DNA from: Clostridiales bacterium
GTDB lineage: Bacteria > Bacillota > Clostridia > Oscillospirales > Oscillospiraceae
Assembly (NCBI GenBank): GCA_021205695.1
Contig: JAJPXB010000027.1
Span: 46,444 to 96,506, forward strand
Direction of reading: 5' to 3'
Length of the DNA stretch: 50,063 nucleotides
In this document: in pieces, positions 42,834 through 49,451 of the stretch
Layout: the number at the start of each line of letters is the position of its first letter
Numbering within the stretch: the first letter of the stretch is position 1
Translations under genes and position numbers: made by a program
Notes under the pieces: model-generated
Seen by the model: the letters and a program-made list of their open reading frames with translations, nothing else
Database searches by the model: none
Told to the model about the DNA's origin: nothing

Positions 42834-43856
42834 TCAGTTAAATTTGTAAATCTTCTGGGCGGCGCGGTACAGGCCCACGCTGATCTTCCGTCCCTGATAG
42901 CCGGGAATGTTGGAGAACATGGAGAGGGAACGGTAGCGCATCTTGCGGTAGAGCTTTTCGTCCTTCTCTTTCAGATAGGCCCACAGCTCCTGCTTTTTCC
43001 GGTAGTTTTCCTCTGTGCCGGAGATCAGCAGGAACATGGATGAGATGGTCATCATCATGGAGAAATAGCGGCACATATACTGATACAGCTTGTGGTTGGT
43101 CTGGCGCAGGCTCATCACGTCGTAGCAGTCCAGCATGATCTTGGTGATCTTCACCTGCTGGTCTACCCGGCGGACCATGACCGATTCGTTGACGCTCTGA
43201 TCCTGCCGACCGATGAAGTAGCGGTAAAAATCCAGGTTCATATAGTACATCGTCCTGACCCACGGCAGGGGCTGGTAGACGAAGATGTTATCTACATAGA
43301 AGGTGTGCTTGGGCAGCTCCATCCCGCAGTCCCGGAGCACCTGCGTCCGATAGAATACCGAGTGCATCAGCAGATACTCCGACGGGCTCCACCGGCCCAC
43401 GTCCTCCCAGCCAAAGACGGTGTTCTTGGGGAACACATGGGTATATCGCACGACATGACGGGTATTGTCCAGCACATGCTCATAGACATAGTTACAGATC
43501 AGCAGATCCACTACGGTTCCGTCGTTGACCCAGGTGCGGAGCGTGCTCATCACCTGCTTCAGCGCGTCGGTATCCACCCAGTCGTCCGAGTCCACCACTT
43601 TATAGTAGACGCCTGCGGCGTGACGGATGCCCTGGTTGACGCCCTCCCCATGGCCGCCGTTGGGCTGATGGATGACGCGGACGATATCCGGGTACTGCTG
43701 CGCATAGCGGTCTGCAATGGCCGGGGTGTCGTCGGTGGAGCCATCGTCGATCAGAATAATCTCCGCCTCGTCTCCGGCAGTGAGCAGGGTTTCGATACAG
43801 TGGTCCATGTACTCCGCTGAGTTATAGCAGGGCACGGCAAAGGTGATCAGCTTCAA
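42834..43856 (-). CDS. Family 2 glycosyltransferase
   Basis: The 340-residue protein has the GT-A fold: TFAVPCYNSAEYMDHCIETLL at the N-terminus, EIILIDDGSTDDTPAIADRYA, and the DxD-type motif VVDSDDWVDTDAL near residue 90. It should add a sugar to a lipid, glycan or protein; the acceptor is unknown. No membrane helices are evident. The ATG further upstream at 43943 overlaps the promoter. I prefer the TTG at 43856, which has AAGGAG 9 bases upstream and gives the family N-terminus MKLITFAVPCYN. It lies alone between spoIIGA and dpaB. Confidence 0.85.
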   Translation of the reverse strand: MKLITFAVPCYNSAEYMDHCIETLLTAGDEAEIILIDDGSTDDTPAIADRYAQQYPDIVRVIHQPNGGHGEGVNQGIRHAAGVYYKVVDSDDWVDTDALKQVMSTLRTWVNDGTVVDLLICNYVYEHVLDNTRHVVRYTHVFPKNTVFGWEDVGRWSPSEYLLMHSVFYRTQVLRDCGMELPKHTFYVDNIFVYQPLPWVRTMYYMNLDFYRYFIGRQDQSVNESVMVRRVDQQVKITKIMLDCYDVMSLRQTNHKLYQYMCRYFSMMMTISSMFLLISGTEENYRKKQELWAYLKEKDEKLYRKMRYRSLSMFSNIPGYQGRKISVGLYRAAQKIYKFN

Positions 43857-43931
43857 GGGGAGTCCGCTCCTTTTCTTGCGTTCTTTGGTCGAATTCCGTC
43901 TCCTCTGTTTTTCGAGGGTCACAGCATGGTT

Positions 43932-43960
43932 AGTATAACACAAATCTTTCCCCGTGTTAA
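43932..43960 (-). promoter_or_regulatory. Sigma-A-type promoter of the glycosyltransferase gene
   Basis: Minus strand TTAACA (43960-43955), 17 bases, TATACT (43937-43932) with TG just before the -10, about 75 bases upstream of the TTG start. Confidence 0.65.
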
Positions 43961-43988
43961 GAGAAAAAAGAGTTAAATTTTTCGAAAG

Positions 43989-44579
43989 CTATCCCACGGA
44001 AGGCAGCAGCACCGGCTGGAGCTGTTCTCCCTTCAGGGCCTGCCGGGCGGCATCCGGGATCAGCTCCATCCGGGAGACAAGGGAGTTGGGCTTTTTCTCC
44101 GGGTCATCCTGCCGGAAGGGAACGCAGTAATACCCCTTCCGGCTGAGCAGCTCTCCCAGGTTCCGAAGGGAGACGGACAGGCCGTCGTTGGTGGAGGGGC
44201 CCAGCAGCACCGGGCCGCCGTTGCGCAGATGCGCCTTGGCCGCCATGGTGATGGCGGTGTCGGTGATGCCTACCGCCAGCTTGCCCAGGGTGTTTCCGGT
44301 GCAGGGGGCAATGATGAGCAGATCCAGCAGATGCTTCGGGCCGATGGGCTCCACCTGGACGATGGTGTCCAGCACCGGATGTCCACACAGGTTCTCCAGC
44401 TGCGCCCGAAGCGCCCGGTTCTCCCCAAAACGGGTATCCCGGTGTCCGCTCCCCTCTGACAGGATGGGAATCACTGCGCCGCACTGAGGGGCCAGGCGCT
44501 CCAGGGCGGCAATCGTCTGTGCATGGGTGCAGTAGGAGCCGCACATGGCGAATCCCACCCTTGCCTCTTCCAGTCTCAT
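43989..44579 (-). CDS. dpaB: Dipicolinate synthase subunit B
   Basis: DpaAB (SpoVF) makes dipicolinic acid, the calcium-chelating compound of the spore core, from dihydrodipicolinate. The B subunit is a flavoprotein. The 196-residue product has VGFAMCGSYCTHAQTIAALE, a flavodoxin/flavoprotein-type N-terminus, and IIAPCTGNTLGKLAVGITDTAITMAAKAHLR near residue 90, typical of the phosphopantothenoylcysteine decarboxylase-like fold, then PVLLGPSTNDGLS. The start overlaps the dpaA stop as ATGA. Confidence 0.94.
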   Translation of the reverse strand: MRLEEARVGFAMCGSYCTHAQTIAALERLAPQCGAVIPILSEGSGHRDTRFGENRALRAQLENLCGHPVLDTIVQVEPIGPKHLLDLLIIAPCTGNTLGKLAVGITDTAITMAAKAHLRNGGPVLLGPSTNDGLSVSLRNLGELLSRKGYYCVPFRQDDPEKKPNSLVSRMELIPDAARQALKGEQLQPVLLPSVG

Positions 44580-45448
44580 ACTTCCAGCTCCTGCAAAATA
44601 TGATAGATCGTGTCCCGGATGATCTTCCCCGAGGTGGCCGGGGCGGTCTTTCCAGGGAGGGAAAGCGCCCAGATAACCTTGACCCCCAGCTGGGCCGCCG
44701 CCTTCCGGTCTACCCCTCCCGGGCTGGAGGCCAGGTCGATCACCAGGCAGTCCTCCTTCAAGTCCAGCAGCTGGGGGACATCCAGCACCCGGGCCGGGAC
44801 CGTGTTGATGACCAGGTCATAGCTCCCCAGCCAGCCGGTGAGCTGGCCGGTATGCTCCGAAGTATAGCCATAAGCCTCGATCCAGGCCAGGTCTCCGTAT
44901 TTTCGGGCGGAGACAGTGACCCTGGCCCCCAGCCCCCGGAGCCGGTGGGCCAGTACCTTCCCGAGGCGGCCAAAGCCGATGACCAGCACCCGGAGTCCGT
45001 ACAGCGTTGTGGGCAGTTCCTCCATGGCGATCTGAATGGCGCCCTCCGCCGTGGGAACGGCGTTGGCCACCGCCAGCTCCTCCCGTTCGAAATAGTCCCG
45101 GAGGATCAGCTGCCGTTGCTCTGCCTGGACGCGCATCTGGGGCGTCACCCGTCCGGCGCAGACCAGCTGCCCCGGACTCAGCTCCCCCAGCAGCTCCTCC
45201 ACGGGGATGCGCAGGTCGGAGAGGGCCGCATTCAGGATGCCCCGCTCCGCCGTCACCGGCAGGGGGAGAATCACGCAGTCCGCCTGCTCAATGCCCTTGA
45301 CAGTGTCGGAGCCGGACAGCAGTCCCGGCTCCGGCCGATGCTCCATCGCATAGGTCTGGACGGCGTGGCCGTCCTCCTGAAGCAGCTGTGCCAGCTTCAC
45401 CTGGCGCAGATCGCCCCCTACGACCCAGAATTGCAGTGTACGACGCAT
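44576..45448 (-). CDS. dpaA: Dipicolinate synthase subunit A
   Basis: The A subunit is the NAD(P)-binding partner. In this 290-residue product an N-terminal domain (VVGGDLRQVKLAQLL) is followed by a Rossmann domain with GLRVLVIGFGRLGKVLAHRLRGLGA near residue 150, VNTVPARVLD, LIDLASSPGGVD and ALSLPGKTAPATSG near the end. The usual start ATG lies after a weak GGTGG SD. The operon has a sigma-K/E-like promoter at 45488-45513, fitting mother-cell expression. Confidence 0.94.
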   Translation of the reverse strand: MRRTLQFWVVGGDLRQVKLAQLLQEDGHAVQTYAMEHRPEPGLLSGSDTVKGIEQADCVILPLPVTAERGILNAALSDLRIPVEELLGELSPGQLVCAGRVTPQMRVQAEQRQLILRDYFEREELAVANAVPTAEGAIQIAMEELPTTLYGLRVLVIGFGRLGKVLAHRLRGLGARVTVSARKYGDLAWIEAYGYTSEHTGQLTGWLGSYDLVINTVPARVLDVPQLLDLKEDCLVIDLASSPGGVDRKAAAQLGVKVIWALSLPGKTAPATSGKIIRDTIYHILQELEV

Positions 45449-45487
45449 TTTGATCTTCCACCATCCTTTCTCATGCTGGGATGGCCC

Positions 45488-45513
45488 ATTCTATGCACAT
45501 TCTGCCGGAGTGT
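45488..45513 (-). promoter_or_regulatory. Sigma-K/sigma-E-like promoter of dpaAB
   Basis: Minus strand AC (45513-45512), 16 bases, CATAGAAT (45495-45488). This agrees with the sigma-K pattern AC-N16/17-CATANNNTA except for its last base. In B. subtilis dpaAB (spoVF) is sigma-K dependent (family knowledge). Confidence 0.45.
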
Positions 45514-45607
45514 GTGCAATAACTTCAGCCCCGATTCAGAAAAAAACTCCTGTCTTTGGCAGACTCGTTTTTTGCCCGTATTTTTGGCCCAGTCTGCATT
45601 ATTTTTC

Positions 45608-45636
45608 TTGCATCTTCCCGCCGCATCGTATATAAT
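45608..45636 (+). promoter_or_regulatory. Sigma-A-type promoter of the foldase gene
   Basis: TTGCAT (45608-45613), 17 bases, TATAAT (45631-45636). The RNA should start near 45643, leaving a leader of about 110 bases. Confidence 0.65.
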
Positions 45637-45646
45637 GTTCTTTATT

Positions 45647-45727
45647 AAACAGCCCCTTGGGCTGTTTCCTGCGGTAAAGACCGCAAGAGCCAAGGAGGTA
45701 TGTTTTGTCGGAAGCAGTCTGCTTCCG
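45647..45727 (+). other. Leader with three hairpins before the foldase gene
   Basis: Three inverted repeats follow one another: AAACAGCCC/GGGCTGTTT (45647-45667), GCGGT/ACCGC (45671-45684) and CGGAAGC/GCTTCCG (45709-45727). An SD (AAGGAGG, 45692-45698) stands between the second and third. The 307-base divergent gap from dpaA also holds the two promoters listed and nothing else I recognise. Confidence 0.55.
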
Positions 45728-45755
45728 GTGGAATACACAGGAGGGCAAGATCACC

Positions 45756-47324
45756 ATGAATTTATTCAAGAAAAAACAGCCAAAAGCCGCAGTCCAGGAT
45801 GACCTGGGTTCCATGTCCATCCGTCGCCGTCAGGAGGCCCAGGAGGCAGCCGAGCGGAAGAAAAAGGGGCGCATCTATCTCGCAATCGGCATCGTCGTGG
45901 CGGTGCTGGTGGCCGCATTGCTGATCTGGGATTCCGGTATGTTCCAGCGGTATGCTCCCGCCTATACCGTGGGAAGCGAGAGCTTCAGCGTCACCGATAT
46001 CGACTACTATTTTTACAATGAATACAGCAGCATCTACACCTATGCCTCCTATTACGGTCTGGACACGGACACTGGCCTGAAGGATCAGGAGATCAGCGAC
46101 GGGCAGACCTGGTACGATTACATTCTCTCCGATGTAGAGGCCACGCTGGACGAGGTGGGCGTGCTGCTGGCCGATGCCAAGGCCAACAACTATTCCATCT
46201 CTGACGAGGCGCAGGAGAATATTGACGCCGTTCTGGATGACATCAAGACCAGCGCCGCCGAGTACGGCGTGGATCAGGGAACCTACCTGACCTACTGCTA
46301 TGGCCGGTATATGACGGTTTCCGCCTTCAAGCGGGCAGTGACAGAGTATTACACCGCCTATGACTACGCCTCTTACCTCGAGGAGAACTATGAGGTCACT
46401 GAGGACGACATGGACGAGTACTATCAGGAGAATGCCGCCACCTTCGACGATTTTGAGTATGAGGGCTACTATATCTCCCTCGGCCTGACCACCGAGTATG
46501 ACGACGATGGAAACGCTCTGGACTTTGACGCGGACGAGCTGGCCGAGGCTCAGGAGACTCTGGAGGCCAATGCCGACGCTCTGGCCGAGGCGCTGGAATC
46601 CGGCGATGAGGAGACCATTGCCGCTCTGGTGGAAGAGCTGGGCGCCAGCGACATCAGCGGCCTGTCCTCCTCTACCCTCTCCTATTATGACTTCGGCACC
46701 TGGCTGGCAGATGAGGAGCGCACCGAGGGCGAGGTGGGCAAGGTGGAGTCCACCTCCACCGACTCCAATGACGAGGAATATCTCAGCGGTTACTATGTTG
46801 TCCGCTTTGACAGCCGTTCCCTGGACGAGTATTACGCCCCCAGCTTCTACAATATACTCATCCAGGCGGAGACGATCGAGAGCGACGACGAGGAGGATGA
46901 CGACTCCTCCAGCACCACCGAGTACGATTACGACACCGCTCTGGCCGAGGCCGAGGCGCTGGTGGACGAGTGGCAGGAGAACGGCGGCAGCGCCGAGGAC
47001 TTCCTGACCATGGCGGAGGAGAACACCGACGGCTCCACCACCGAGTATACCGACGTATACAAGGGCGACCAAAACGACGAGGTGGACGCATGGCTGTTCG
47101 ACAGTGAGCATGAGGTGGGCGATTACGACATCGTCCAGGACACCACCCTCCACGGCTACCGGATAGTCTACTTCACCGGCTATAGCGATCTGTATTCCTG
47201 GCAGATCGACGCTGACAGCGCCATTCGCAGTGACCGCTACAGCACCTGGCTGGAGGAGTCCATCGAGGCAGCCGAGAGCAGCGCGACCTCCTTTATTGAC
47301 GATGTGGCCACCGCTCTTGCCTGA
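45756..47324 (+). CDS. Membrane-anchored acidic foldase with degenerate parvulin domain (SurA/PrsA-like)
   Basis: The 522-residue product has a cytoplasmic basic N-terminus, one helix (LAIGIVVAVLVAALLIW, about residues 42-58), and a large very acidic outer part. Residues ~75-215 form a helical, Tyr-rich SurA-N-like region; ~370-470 resemble a PpiC parvulin domain (FYNILIQ, DFLTMAEENT, GYRIVYFTGYSD), with an Asp/Glu/Ser-rich insertion near 380. It may help fold exported proteins; isomerase activity is doubtful. I chose the ATG at 45756 (AGGAGGG 10 bases before). A TTG at 45705, in frame and 6 bases after AAGGAGG, would add 17 residues and is equally possible. A terminator follows. Confidence 0.75.
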   Translation: MNLFKKKQPKAAVQDDLGSMSIRRRQEAQEAAERKKKGRIYLAIGIVVAVLVAALLIWDSGMFQRYAPAYTVGSESFSVTDIDYYFYNEYSSIYTYASYYGLDTDTGLKDQEISDGQTWYDYILSDVEATLDEVGVLLADAKANNYSISDEAQENIDAVLDDIKTSAAEYGVDQGTYLTYCYGRYMTVSAFKRAVTEYYTAYDYASYLEENYEVTEDDMDEYYQENAATFDDFEYEGYYISLGLTTEYDDDGNALDFDADELAEAQETLEANADALAEALESGDEETIAALVEELGASDISGLSSSTLSYYDFGTWLADEERTEGEVGKVESTSTDSNDEEYLSGYYVVRFDSRSLDEYYAPSFYNILIQAETIESDDEEDDDSSSTTEYDYDTALAEAEALVDEWQENGGSAEDFLTMAEENTDGSTTEYTDVYKGDQNDEVDAWLFDSEHEVGDYDIVQDTTLHGYRIVYFTGYSDLYSWQIDADSAIRSDRYSTWLEESIEAAESSATSFIDDVATALA

Positions 47325-47345
47325 GCCACACCTGCGCATAATTTT

Positions 47346-47386
47346 ATCCCTCCCCTGCCAGACTGAGGCGGGGGAGGGATTTTTTT
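47346..47386 (+). terminator. Terminator of the foldase gene, overlapping the next gene's SD
   Basis: ATCCCTCCCCTGCC (47346-47359) pairs with GGCGGGGGAGGGAT (47367-47380), with a 7-base loop and then seven T. The 3' arm holds GGGGAGGG, which stands 6 bases before the TTG start of the next gene. Confidence 0.85.
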
Positions 47387-47762
47387 GGATTTGACAGGAC
47401 AACACAGCGCAGGTCGCCGGAAATGGGCCGTCTCCGGGGCGTTGGCGGGACTGGCCAACGGGCTGTTTGGCGGCGGCGGTGGGATGATATTGGTGCCGTT
47501 GCTGCTCCGGTGGGTCCGGCTGGAGGAAAAGCGGGCCTTTGCCTCCTCTGTGGCGATCATCCTTCCCCTCTGTCTGGTCTCAGCGGCGGTCTATTGGTGG
47601 CGGGGGGAGCTGGATTGGCTCCAGGCTCTCCCCTACCTGCTGGGCGGCTGGCTGGGCGGAACGCTGGGAGGAAAGCTGTTCCGGAAAGCATCTCCCCGGC
47701 TGCTGCGAACGCTGTTCGCCCTGTTTTTGCTGTATGGAGGGATACGATGTCTGCTCTTTTAA
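47385..47762 (+). CDS. TauE/SafE family half-size membrane protein (N-terminal half)
   Basis: Full TauE/SafE (DUF81) permeases have about 250 residues and two homologous halves; this protein has 125 and looks like the first half. It has the family's glycine-rich start GALAGLANGLFGGGGGMILVPLLLR, then a SSVAIILPLCLVSAAVYW helix, and GGWLGGTLGGKLF before a last helix. I chose the TTG at 47385 (a second TTG is at 47391); the SD is part of the upstream terminator stem. The stop overlaps the next gene by 16 bases, so the two halves are probably made together and pair in the membrane. The substrate is unknown; sulfite or sulfonates are family guesses. Confidence 0.8.
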   Translation: MDLTGQHSAGRRKWAVSGALAGLANGLFGGGGGMILVPLLLRWVRLEEKRAFASSVAIILPLCLVSAAVYWWRGELDWLQALPYLLGGWLGGTLGGKLFRKASPRLLRTLFALFLLYGGIRCLLF

Positions 47763-48142
47763 CCTGGCTCCCAGGTCTGATCGCCGGGTGTGTCACCGGA
47801 CTGCTCTCCGCCTTTGGGCTGGGAGGCGGGACGCTGCTGCTTTTGTGGCTGACCCTGTTTGCCGGCGTTCCCCAGCAGGCGGCTCAGGCCATCAATCTGG
47901 TCTACTTTCTCCCAGTCTCCGCAGGGGCCATCCCCGCTCACGCCCGAAACGGATATCTGGACGGAGGGGGCATCCTATGGGCGGCTGCGGCCGGGGCAGT
48001 GGCCGCTGCCGCTGCCGCATGGCTGGCCACATGGCTGGAGACAGAGCTGCTTCGGACGCTGTTCGGGGTCTATCTGTTGGCCATGGGTGTGCTGGAGCTG
48101 GTCGGCAGCCAAAAAAGGACGGACAGCTCAGACAGAGGATAA
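47747..48142 (+). CDS. TauE/SafE family half-size membrane protein (C-terminal half)
   Basis: This 131-residue protein is the second half-size partner. It repeats the first-half layout: GLIAGCVTGLLSAFGLGGGTLLLLWLTLF, then AINLVYFLPVSAGAIPAHARNGYLD, a helix of mostly alanine (near 75-95), and LLRTLFGVYLLAMGVLELVG. The ATG at 47747 lies within the end of the first half, with GGAGGGA a few bases upstream. The two halves are in different frames. I could not tell whether they came from splitting a full gene or represent the ancestral half-size form. Confidence 0.8.
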   Translation: MSALLTWLPGLIAGCVTGLLSAFGLGGGTLLLLWLTLFAGVPQQAAQAINLVYFLPVSAGAIPAHARNGYLDGGGILWAAAAGAVAAAAAAWLATWLETELLRTLFGVYLLAMGVLELVGSQKRTDSSDRG

Positions 48143-48215
48143 ATTCCACTGGTCAAATGAGCGAAAGGCTTTCCCCCGCCCATGGGTATCCCGACACGGC
48201 AGACCCCTGCCTGTC

Positions 48216-48241
48216 ACATCCCGTCGAACGGCGCATAGGAT
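48216..48241 (+). promoter_or_regulatory. Sigma-E-like promoter of the cotJ operon
   Basis: ACA (48216-48218), 15 bases, CATAGGAT (48234-48241). It resembles the sigma-E/sigma-K -10 CATANNNT. The B. subtilis cotJ operon is sigma-E dependent (family knowledge). Confidence 0.4.
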
Positions 48242-48246
48242 GGTCT

Positions 48247-48270
48247 GAGCGGCGGGTCTATTCGCCGCTC
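48247..48270 (+). other. Stem-loop at the 5' end of the cotJ transcript
   Basis: GAGCGGCG (48247-48254) pairs with CGCCGCTC (48263-48270) around an 8-base loop, beginning where transcription from the putative sigma-E promoter would start. It may protect the RNA. Confidence 0.5.
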
Positions 48271-48297
48271 ACAGCAACGCCAAAGGAGGAATTCCAC

Positions 48298-48750
48298 TTG
48301 AATCAAGAGAGCACACAGCAGACGCGGTGCTCCGCCAATCAGGGCACGCTGCCCTCCTGCGCACCGTTAGCCGTTCCCTATGTTCCCTTCCAGCAGACCG
48401 GCTCCGCCAAGTACAGCGCCCAGGAGGCGCTGTCCCAGGGGACGCTGTTTCCCGGTCTGGATCTCCCCTTTCACCTGATGACAGACGGCGCAGAGGTTCC
48501 CAAGACGCCCCTGACCGAATTGCAGGCGCTCTGCTTTGTCGTCACCGAGCTGGGGCTCTATCTGGACACACACAAAAACGACCAGGAGGCGTTTCGGCTG
48601 TTTCAGAAATATGCCGCCATGGAGCAGACCGCCCGGGCGAGCTATGAGGAACAGTACGGGCCGCTCCAGCAGACCAGCGCGGCAGCCAATGAGTGCTACA
48701 CCTGGCTGTGCGAGCCCTGGCCCTGGAACGGGCAGCAGGAGGCGGAATAA
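48298..48750 (+). CDS. cotJA-cotJB: CotJA-CotJB fusion, spore coat protein
   Basis: The cotJ operon makes inner coat proteins. Here the first two are joined in 150 residues: residues 19-58 are CotJA-like (CAPLAVPYVPFQ, EALSQGTLFPGLDLPF) and residues ~72-145 are CotJB-like (LTELQALCFVVTELGLYLDTHKNDQEAF, YGPLQQT, PWPWNG). There is no stop or second SD at the junction; the Met at residue 61 lacks an SD. The start is TTG with AAAGGAGG 8 bases before. The stop overlaps the cotJC ATG (TAATG). Confidence 0.82.
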   Translation: MNQESTQQTRCSANQGTLPSCAPLAVPYVPFQQTGSAKYSAQEALSQGTLFPGLDLPFHLMTDGAEVPKTPLTELQALCFVVTELGLYLDTHKNDQEAFRLFQKYAAMEQTARASYEEQYGPLQQTSAAANECYTWLCEPWPWNGQQEAE

Positions 48751-49172
48751 TGTTTATCTATGACAAAAAGCTGGAGTACCCGGTCAAAATCCGCAACAGC
48801 AACCCTCGCCTGGCCTCCGTTATCATCAGCCAGTACGGTGGCCCGGACGGCGAGATGAGCGCGTCTCTGCGCTACCTCAGCCAGCGGTATGCCATGCCCT
48901 ATCCGGAGCTGGAGGGGCTGCTCACCGACATCGGCACCGAGGAGCTGGCGCATCTGGAGATCGTCGCCTCCATCGTCCACCAGCTGACCCGGGACCTCAC
49001 CGACGAGCAGGTGGAAAAGAGTCCCTTCGCCACCTATTTCGTTGACCACACCGCCGGTATCTACCCCACCACCGCCTCCGGTTTCCCCTGGTCTGCGGCG
49101 TTCATCGGGGTCAAGGGCGATGTGATCTGTGATCTGACAGAGGATATGGCAGCAGATGCTGCATCTTTATAA
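48750..49172 (+). CDS. cotJC: CotJC, truncated (spore coat manganese catalase-like)
   Basis: CotJC belongs to the manganese catalase family and is usually about 190 residues. This product has 140: MFIYDKKLEYPVKIRN, SQYGGPDGEMSASLRYLSQRY, GLLTDIGTEELAHLE, FVDHTAGIYPTTASGFPW and LTEDMAAD match the family. After residue ~136 the sequence departs to a short AASL and a stop. The lost C-terminal helix normally carries the last Glu and His ligands, so metal binding should be incomplete. AGGAGG precedes the ATG. The sequence past the stop looks rearranged. Confidence 0.8.
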   Translation: MFIYDKKLEYPVKIRNSNPRLASVIISQYGGPDGEMSASLRYLSQRYAMPYPELEGLLTDIGTEELAHLEIVASIVHQLTRDLTDEQVEKSPFATYFVDHTAGIYPTTASGFPWSAAFIGVKGDVICDLTEDMAADAASL

Positions 49173-49205
49173 GCGCAACATATGGAAAATTGGCGGGACA
49201 AGCCG

Positions 49206-49280
49206 CTCCCAGAGCAGCCGCCTGACGGTCTCCACGTCGTTCAGTCCCGGAAGCGCAATGTCCATAAACACCTGGTCATA
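49206..49280 (-). pseudogene. Response-regulator receiver fragment
   Basis: An in-frame stretch of 25 codons reads YDQVFMDIALPGLNDVETVRRLL, which matches the phospho-Asp segment of receiver domains (FMDI, then LPG). An in-frame stop sits just before it and unrelated codons follow. It lies on the opposite strand directly beyond the cotJC truncation, as if a piece of a regulator gene was joined there. Confidence 0.4.
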
Positions 49281-49451
49281 TTAAAAAGGGGCGGGCGTCT
49301 GCAAAACGGGTGAGAACAGGATGTTCTGTCTTGGACGCCTGATCGTACTGCGTGTTGTCGCGCTGTTCGGACATAGCCATTGCCGCCAACAAGGTCTGCG
49401 GATCAGGCGCTCTGTTTTGATCATCTTGTTCATTATAGATAGCTTCTTGTC
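49281..49451. other. Gene-less stretch between the fragment and the repeat protein
   Basis: About 170 bases with no clear promoter, terminator or gene. An out-of-frame minus-strand ORF (49276-49650) runs through it; its last ~55 residues lie outside the repeat gene and match nothing I recognise. Confidence 0.4.

Noticed and set aside
45700-45759. A 19-codon leader peptide starting at the ATG next to AAGGAGGT and ending over the foldase ATG
   Set aside because: The SD is only one or two bases from this ATG, too close for initiation; the same SD fits the in-frame TTG at 45705 better.
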